Of a stretch of DNA of 10,807 nucleotides, positions 6,399-10,807 are shown piece after piece (the stretch's first letter is position 1; each line of letters starts with the position of its first letter). The translations under genes and the position numbers were made by a program. Origin of the DNA: an uncultured Clostridia bacterium (GTDB lineage Bacteria; Bacillota; Clostridia; Christensenellales; Aristaeellaceae); NCBI GenBank assembly GCA_937906775.1, contig CALCUD010000040.1:1-10807 (forward strand), written 5' to 3'. The notes under the pieces were generated by a model that was given only the letters and a program-made list of their open reading frames with translations, was not told the origin of the DNA and searched no databases.

Positions 6399-9301
6399 AC
6401 GCGTTCCTTCCCTGTAAGTTGATTCATAGCTTTCTTAAAGCATCCGTAGAATTCACGGATCCTGTTTTTTGAATACAATCCTTCCGGATACGTGCAGTAG
6501 AATCCCAGTTCATCGGTACCGTGACGTCCGACGATACCCGCGATCACAAGACAGTTGGACTGGTCTGCCGGTTTGGGGCAGAGGTAGACATCGCAGCAAA
6601 GCCCGGCAAAGCGGCCGATGTCCATTGTGCCGTTGCGATAGTTGAACATCACTGTGTTTGCCAGTACGTCGCTGTTTTCCAGTATGAACGGGAAGCTGCA
6701 GTGCGCCGCGCCGCAATCGAACTGCTCCCGGACATCATTCAGCATCTCTCCGGGACTTCTTCCGTCCCCGCGGTTGAGAATGATCGGGACGGGGGTGACG
6801 TAGCAGTTGACAGAGTCATTCTTCAGGAAAGTGTCTCTGCCGTGATAGTTGGAATAGACCATCGCCGCGTCTTCTCCGTTCATCTCCGCCACAGCCATGG
6901 CGCATGCCGTGAGGAACAGACGGGCGGAATACCCGTTCGATCTCTGAAACGCGTCAGGCACATAGAATACTCCCGTTCCTGTCTCCGGTCCGGGAAGGTC
7001 CTGCTTCAGGATACCCTTTCCGTTGAAGTTCTCTCTTTTTCTTACTTCCGCGAGACGTTCGCGGGTCTTTTGCTCTGTTTCTTCGTATCGGACTTTTTTT
7101 TCATCCCGGAGGATCAGATAGAGATGGTCCGGCGGCAGCTCCGCGTTGCTGTCGAGATAGCAGTCCGCCACCTCGCGTACAAAGACGGACAGCGACATCT
7201 CATCCGCGATCAGATGATGGAAATCGCAGAAAAAGTAGTTCCGTGTCGGCGTCGTAATGATGCTGCAGCGGTAAAGGCTTCCGGAGAGCGGATCCATCGG
7301 CGTGACGAGGGACGATCTTGACGCGGCGAACGCTTCATCCGTCATGGTGACGGTCCCGACCGGAGTGAACAGACTTTCATCGTAATACTGCACGACTTTG
7401 CCGCCGGCGTCTCTCCGGAACCCGGAAAGGAAAGCAGGATGATTTCTGAGCACTTTCTCCGCCGCCGCGCGGAGCCGCCCGGTCTCCACCTCGGGCCGCA
7501 ATGTGAAGATCATTGCCACATGATAGGTGATGATTTGCGGACTTTTTTGATTTAACGCCATCTCCAGCTGGAACAGCTGACCCGCTGTGAGCTCAGCCGG
7601 CTCTTTCTCCGCGCACGCGTTTTCGAGGCGCAGTTCTTCCCGGGTTTTCGCTTTTTCATGCCCGAACCGTGCTGCAAGATTTTTGGCTGTGCGGCATTCA
7701 TAGAGTCCGTTCACGGTGATGAAGCAGCCTGTTTCGGCACAGGCGGTGATCATGCGGATCGCGGTAAGCGAATCACCGCCGATCAGGAAGAAGTCTTCAT
7801 CCGCACCGACTTTTTCAAGTCCGAGTACCTCCGCCATGGCACCGCAGAACATTTCTTCAGCTTCATTTTCCGGCTTCACGTAGGTATTGCGGAACTCCCG
7901 GATGTCCGGTGCAGGGAGCATTTTGCGGGAGAGCTTGCCGTTGGCGTTCTGCGGGAATGCTTTGAGCGGGATGTAATAGGTGGGGATCATGTAGGCAGGC
8001 AGGCACTTTGAAAGGAGACTCCTCACCTTCGCCGGGTCGTCCAGCACAGGCGTTTTTTCACTCTCCAGATAATAGAGAACCAAAAAGGTGCGGCCTTCCG
8101 CGGTAAAGCATTTCGCTACCGGATGTTCGATGCCCAGTGTTTTTCTGACCATCAGCTCGATCTCCAGCGGCTCGACCCGGTTCCCGTTGATCTTCACCAT
8201 ATCGTCCAGCCGGCCGCGGATCACAAGGTTTCCGTCCTGATCCAGATACCCCAGGTCTCTCGAATGGAAGATTCCGTATTCACGTACTGCCTCATTCAGC
8301 TCCGGAAGATCCAGATAGCCGCGGAAATAGGGATTATCAAAGCACACCTCTCCGGTTTCCCCCGCGGGAACACTGTTCCCGTTTTCATCCAGGATCCTCA
8401 CCCGGAGACCGAAATTGTTTTTGCCGACAATCGCCCGGTCGCGGGCTTTGTCCAGAAGGAACGAAGAAACCATGAAGCAGGTTTCGCTCATGCCGTAGTA
8501 GGCGTGAATGTCAATTCCTTCTTTGTAGACTCCCGTGGCGGGTTCTCCGGCGGCGATGATCTTCCTGATGTTGTGATAATTCCCCTTGTATGTACGCAGG
8601 AAGGACGGGGAAAGATAGATCTCTTCAATGTTCTCCGTCTGAAGGAATTCCTCAAAACGCACAAGGTTCTTCACCGTATCGTAGGACATGATGAAGACCG
8701 GGTCTGCCGCATACAGCTTCGGCAGCGGCAGCACAAAGGCCGCGGCGAAGTTGAAGGGAAAAATCATCGCGAAGTTGCGCGGTCTTTCCTCATGCAGATC
8801 CGGAACATCCGCGTACCAGCTGTCCAGGCAGACATCCAGCTTGCCGTATTCATGGATCATGGTCTTCGGTTTGCCCGTGGTGCCGGAGGTGCTGAAAGAG
8901 AAACACGCGTCATGAGGATCGGTGCTTTCATATCCGGAAAGGGACGAAAACTCCATAGCCGCCTCATATGCGGGAAGGTCCAGTACGAGCCGGATATGCA
9001 GGTCTTCACGGATCGCGCGGACCCTGTCCTCCGGATAGGTATCCTCCATGAAAACGAAGGCGGCACCGGCGCGAAGCACGCCGAGCATGGCAATAAACAT
9101 CCGGGGGCTTCTCGGAAGGAGCAGCATGATGAAATCTTCCCGGCCGAGCCCTTTCTCTTTGAGAAAAGCATAGACCCTTCCGGAACGGTCCCACAGTTCC
9201 GCGCAGGTGACAGGTTCCTCATGAAAGTCAAGCGCCAGCGCCAGCCGATCCGGGTATTTTTCGGCGTTCTGCCTCATTTTTTCCACAAAATATGTATTCA
9301 T
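6395..9301 (-). CDS. Nonribosomal peptide synthetase module, A-T-C
   Basis: A 968-aa cytoplasmic NRPS module. Adenylation domain (1-465): S-T-S-G-T-T-G-K-P-K (137-146), Y-G-M-S-E-T (269-274), an unusual H-S-R-D (346-349) in place of T-G-D, G-R-L-D-D-M-V-K (363-370) and Lys456 in N-A-N-G-K-L. Carrier domain (about 478-545): F-F-L-I-G-G-D-S, with Ser511 as the phosphopantetheine site. Condensation domain (about 570-960): H-H-L-I-A-D-E (695-701), where HHxxxDG has Glu for Gly. The A4-like segment reads F-P-F-N-F-A, with Asn184 where amino-acid-activating domains have the Asp that holds the amino group; Asn is seen in aryl-acid enzymes such as DhbE and EntE. The acid is therefore probably not a standard alpha-amino acid (inference). 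The start overlaps the upstream stop (ATGA), with GGAGG six bases upstream. There is no thioesterase, reductase or following carrier domain, so the final condensation domain probably releases the product onto a free acceptor or works with the NATs. Confidence 0.95.
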   Translation of the reverse strand: MNTYFVEKMRQNAEKYPDRLALALDFHEEPVTCAELWDRSGRVYAFLKEKGLGREDFIMLLLPRSPRMFIAMLGVLRAGAAFVFMEDTYPEDRVRAIREDLHIRLVLDLPAYEAAMEFSSLSGYESTDPHDACFSFSTSGTTGKPKTMIHEYGKLDVCLDSWYADVPDLHEERPRNFAMIFPFNFAAAFVLPLPKLYAADPVFIMSYDTVKNLVRFEEFLQTENIEEIYLSPSFLRTYKGNYHNIRKIIAAGEPATGVYKEGIDIHAYYGMSETCFMVSSFLLDKARDRAIVGKNNFGLRVRILDENGNSVPAGETGEVCFDNPYFRGYLDLPELNEAVREYGIFHSRDLGYLDQDGNLVIRGRLDDMVKINGNRVEPLEIELMVRKTLGIEHPVAKCFTAEGRTFLVLYYLESEKTPVLDDPAKVRSLLSKCLPAYMIPTYYIPLKAFPQNANGKLSRKMLPAPDIREFRNTYVKPENEAEEMFCGAMAEVLGLEKVGADEDFFLIGGDSLTAIRMITACAETGCFITVNGLYECRTAKNLAARFGHEKAKTREELRLENACAEKEPAELTAGQLFQLEMALNQKSPQIITYHVAMIFTLRPEVETGRLRAAAEKVLRNHPAFLSGFRRDAGGKVVQYYDESLFTPVGTVTMTDEAFAASRSSLVTPMDPLSGSLYRCSIITTPTRNYFFCDFHHLIADEMSLSVFVREVADCYLDSNAELPPDHLYLILRDEKKVRYEETEQKTRERLAEVRKRENFNGKGILKQDLPGPETGTGVFYVPDAFQRSNGYSARLFLTACAMAVAEMNGEDAAMVYSNYHGRDTFLKNDSVNCYVTPVPIILNRGDGRSPGEMLNDVREQFDCGAAHCSFPFILENSDVLANTVMFNYRNGTMDIGRFAGLCCDVYLCPKPADQSNCLVIAGIVGRHGTDELGFYCTYPEGLYSKNRIREFYGCFKKAMNQLTGKERV

Positions 9302-10807
9302 CCGTTTCCTCCGTGTTCTTTTTCACCTTTCCGGTCCGGCTCCGTAAGCAAAGTGACCGCTTTCATGAAATATTCGCCAAATCGCCGGATCGTATCCGGC
9401 AGATACATTCCCCGCGGGTAGTTGCAGTAGAAATCCAGCCGTTCCGCTTCCTCGCGGTCAAGTACGCCGATGTTGAAAAGACAGTTGGGGCTGTTTTTGT
9501 CGCGCTGCAGCATAAAAACAGATTCCGCAAGGTCCCTGAAATCGCCGAAATCCATCGTCCCGTACTGATAGTTGAAAACGACTGTCCGGTCAAGCGGAAG
9601 TCCGCTCTCCGTGATCGGAGAACCGGCGGCATGCAACATGCCGTGATCCAGCTGTCTCCGCACTTCCGTAAGAAGCTCCTCCGTCTTTTTTTCACGGATC
9701 TTTGTCACTGCGACAGGAAGCAGGACGGTAAAACAACCCGCGGTGTCCTTTTTGGCCTGCCTGTCTCTGCCGCTGTACGTCGCGTAGACAAGCGCGCTTT
9801 CACACCCGTTGATCTCCGCCATTGCCATGAGGCTCGCTGTGAGGAACACCCCGGCTGATGCTTTTTCAGATTTCGGGAGCACGCCCGGAAGGTAGTACAT
9901 TTCACTTCCGGAATCGGGGCCCGGAAGATCCGGACGCAGGATCGCGGTGTTCTTTTCCGGAAGGATTTCCGCCGGATCCCGGACTGTTTTTTCACCGGCG
10001 TCCGCTTCGGTTGCCTCCTCTTCACACAGGGAATAATACAGGTCGGGCGGAAGCTCAGCTTCGGGATCCCGGTAACATGCGGCGATCTGGTGCAGCAGCA
10101 TGCTGTTGGAAGTACCGTCTCCCATGATATGGTGAACGGAAAGCAGGAACATATTCTTTTCCGGTGTACGGATGATCCTGACGCTGTAAAGCCTGTCCTT
10201 CAGAAGGTCCACCGGCCTCAGAAAGTTACCGCGCTCGCGTGCCAGTTCCCCGGCGGACATTTCTTCAATGACCGCAGGCTGAAACACCGTTTCATCATAA
10301 TATTGTACCACACTTCCGTCTTCTTCCCGACGGAAACCTGAAAGAAGTGCCGGATGGTGGCTGATCACCCTGTTTACCGCGTTTTTCAGGCGTTCCAGGT
10401 CGGTATCGCTTTTCAGGATGGCAATCACCGGTACACAGATGGACGGATGACCCGGATATTTTTCAAACAGCTTCCAGTAGATCCGTTGACCGGAAAGCAA
10501 ACGCTGCGTTCTTTTTCTCGCCAGGTTTTCCCGCAGGGTACGTTTTTCCGGGGTCATCCTTTCTCTGGCGGCTACCTTCCGTGCGAGGGCGGCTGCTGTT
10601 CTTGCCTCCAGAAGGTCCTCCACCGTGATGTCGAAGCCCTGTCCGGAGCAGGCAGTGACCATCCGGATCGCTGAAATAGAATCGCCTCCGGCTTCGTAGA
10701 AATCATCGTCCGGCCCGATATCCGCTTCCTGCAGGACCGATCCCATCACGCGGCAAAGCAATTCCTCCACCCCGTCGGACGGCTTTCTCCGGGATTCCCC
10801 GGTTCCC
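9298..10807 (-). CDS. Nonribosomal peptide synthetase, C-terminal T-C part (5' end outside window)
   Basis: The frame is open to the right edge (first whole codon at 10806), giving 502 visible residues that begin in the linker before a carrier domain. The gene therefore starts outside the window, most likely with an adenylation domain; the GTG at 10770 is not a credible start because it cuts the carrier domain. The carrier domain has Y-E-A-G-G-D-S (Ser codon 10678-10680). After a charged linker comes a condensation domain with S-G-Q-R-I-Y-W, S-H-H-P-A-L-L-S-G-F-R-R, and an intact H-H-I-M-G-D-G (about visible residues 225-231). Its T-C region is clearly paralogous to that of the downstream 968-aa protein. 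The intact motif makes this the likely bond-forming domain between its own carrier and the next module's carrier. The stop overlaps the next start as ATGA. Confidence 0.93.
   Translation of the reverse strand, partial: GTGESRRKPSDGVEELLCRVMGSVLQEADIGPDDDFYEAGGDSISAIRMVTACSGQGFDITVEDLLEARTAAALARKVAARERMTPEKRTLRENLARKRTQRLLSGQRIYWKLFEKYPGHPSICVPVIAILKSDTDLERLKNAVNRVISHHPALLSGFRREEDGSVVQYYDETVFQPAVIEEMSAGELARERGNFLRPVDLLKDRLYSVRIIRTPEKNMFLLSVHHIMGDGTSNSMLLHQIAACYRDPEAELPPDLYYSLCEEEATEADAGEKTVRDPAEILPEKNTAILRPDLPGPDSGSEMYYLPGVLPKSEKASAGVFLTASLMAMAEINGCESALVYATYSGRDRQAKKDTAGCFTVLLPVAVTKIREKKTEELLTEVRRQLDHGMLHAAGSPITESGLPLDRTVVFNYQYGTMDFGDFRDLAESVFMLQRDKNSPNCLFNIGVLDREEAERLDFYCNYPRGMYLPDTIRRFGEYFMKAVTLLTEPDRKGEKEHGGNG
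9308..9312 (-). promoter_or_regulatory. Ribosome binding site of the 968-aa A-T-C gene
   Basis: Minus-strand GGAGG, six bases before ATG at 9301 and inside the last codons of the upstream NRPS gene. It confirms the ATGA-overlap start, which aligns with the normal beginning of an adenylation domain. Confidence 0.75.

Noticed and set aside
8123..9421. Long plus-strand open frame (432 codons) opposite the A-T-C gene
   Set aside because: It is antisense to a strongly recognisable adenylation/carrier gene, has no family motifs and no fitting ribosome binding site. The same holds for plus-strand frames at 101-775, 3439-4158 and 6521-7321.
1..10807. CRISPR array, insertion sequence or rRNA
   Set aside because: No regularly spaced direct repeats, transposase motifs, terminal inverted repeats or rRNA-like segments were seen on either strand.

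Overview
The window looks like a chromosomal segment from a Gram-positive anaerobe, most likely a Clostridia/Lachnospiraceae-type member of the Bacillota. The evidence is GGAGG-type ribosome binding sites, tightly overlapping genes, intrinsic terminators with T-tracts, a tRNA-Leu gene with an encoded CCA, and a base composition that looks close to half GC by eye. The taxonomic call is inference.

Right and centre (about 10807 down to 2046, all minus strand): a compact biosynthetic operon entering from beyond the right edge. In transcription order it encodes (1) the C-terminal part of an NRPS protein, carrier domain then condensation domain (T-C), whose upstream part lies outside the window; (2) a complete A-T-C NRPS module of 968 aa; (3) a 653-aa ANL-family acyl/aryl adenylating enzyme with an unusual C-terminal extension resembling a degenerate anti-sigma-factor (GHKL/RsbW-like) ATPase; (4-6) three consecutive, divergent arylamine N-acetyltransferase (NAT) family proteins; and possibly (7) a 58-aa Cys-containing small ORF that begins inside the last NAT gene. 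Four-base ATGA overlaps join genes 1-2, 2-3 and 3-4. The fourth and fifth genes abut exactly, so production of the proteins is probably coupled.

Intergenic region (about 1493-1885): a plus-strand tRNA-Leu(CAG) with its own promoter and a strong terminator, facing the biosynthetic operon. A minus-strand terminator, promoter and inverted repeat lie upstream of a MATE-family efflux gene. The terminator T-tract runs directly into the -35 box of the MATE promoter.

Left (about 1-1492, minus strand): the MATE transporter, then possibly the first codons of another gene running off the left edge.

Working model (inference): the two NRPS proteins assemble a short amide, the stand-alone adenylating enzyme supplies or activates a further acid, and the NAT-like enzymes catalyse acyl transfer or amide-forming release in place of a thioesterase, which is absent here. 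The MATE protein could export the product, although it has its own promoter. The most unusual elements are the three tandem NAT paralogs in an NRPS operon and the adenylation/GHKL-like fusion.
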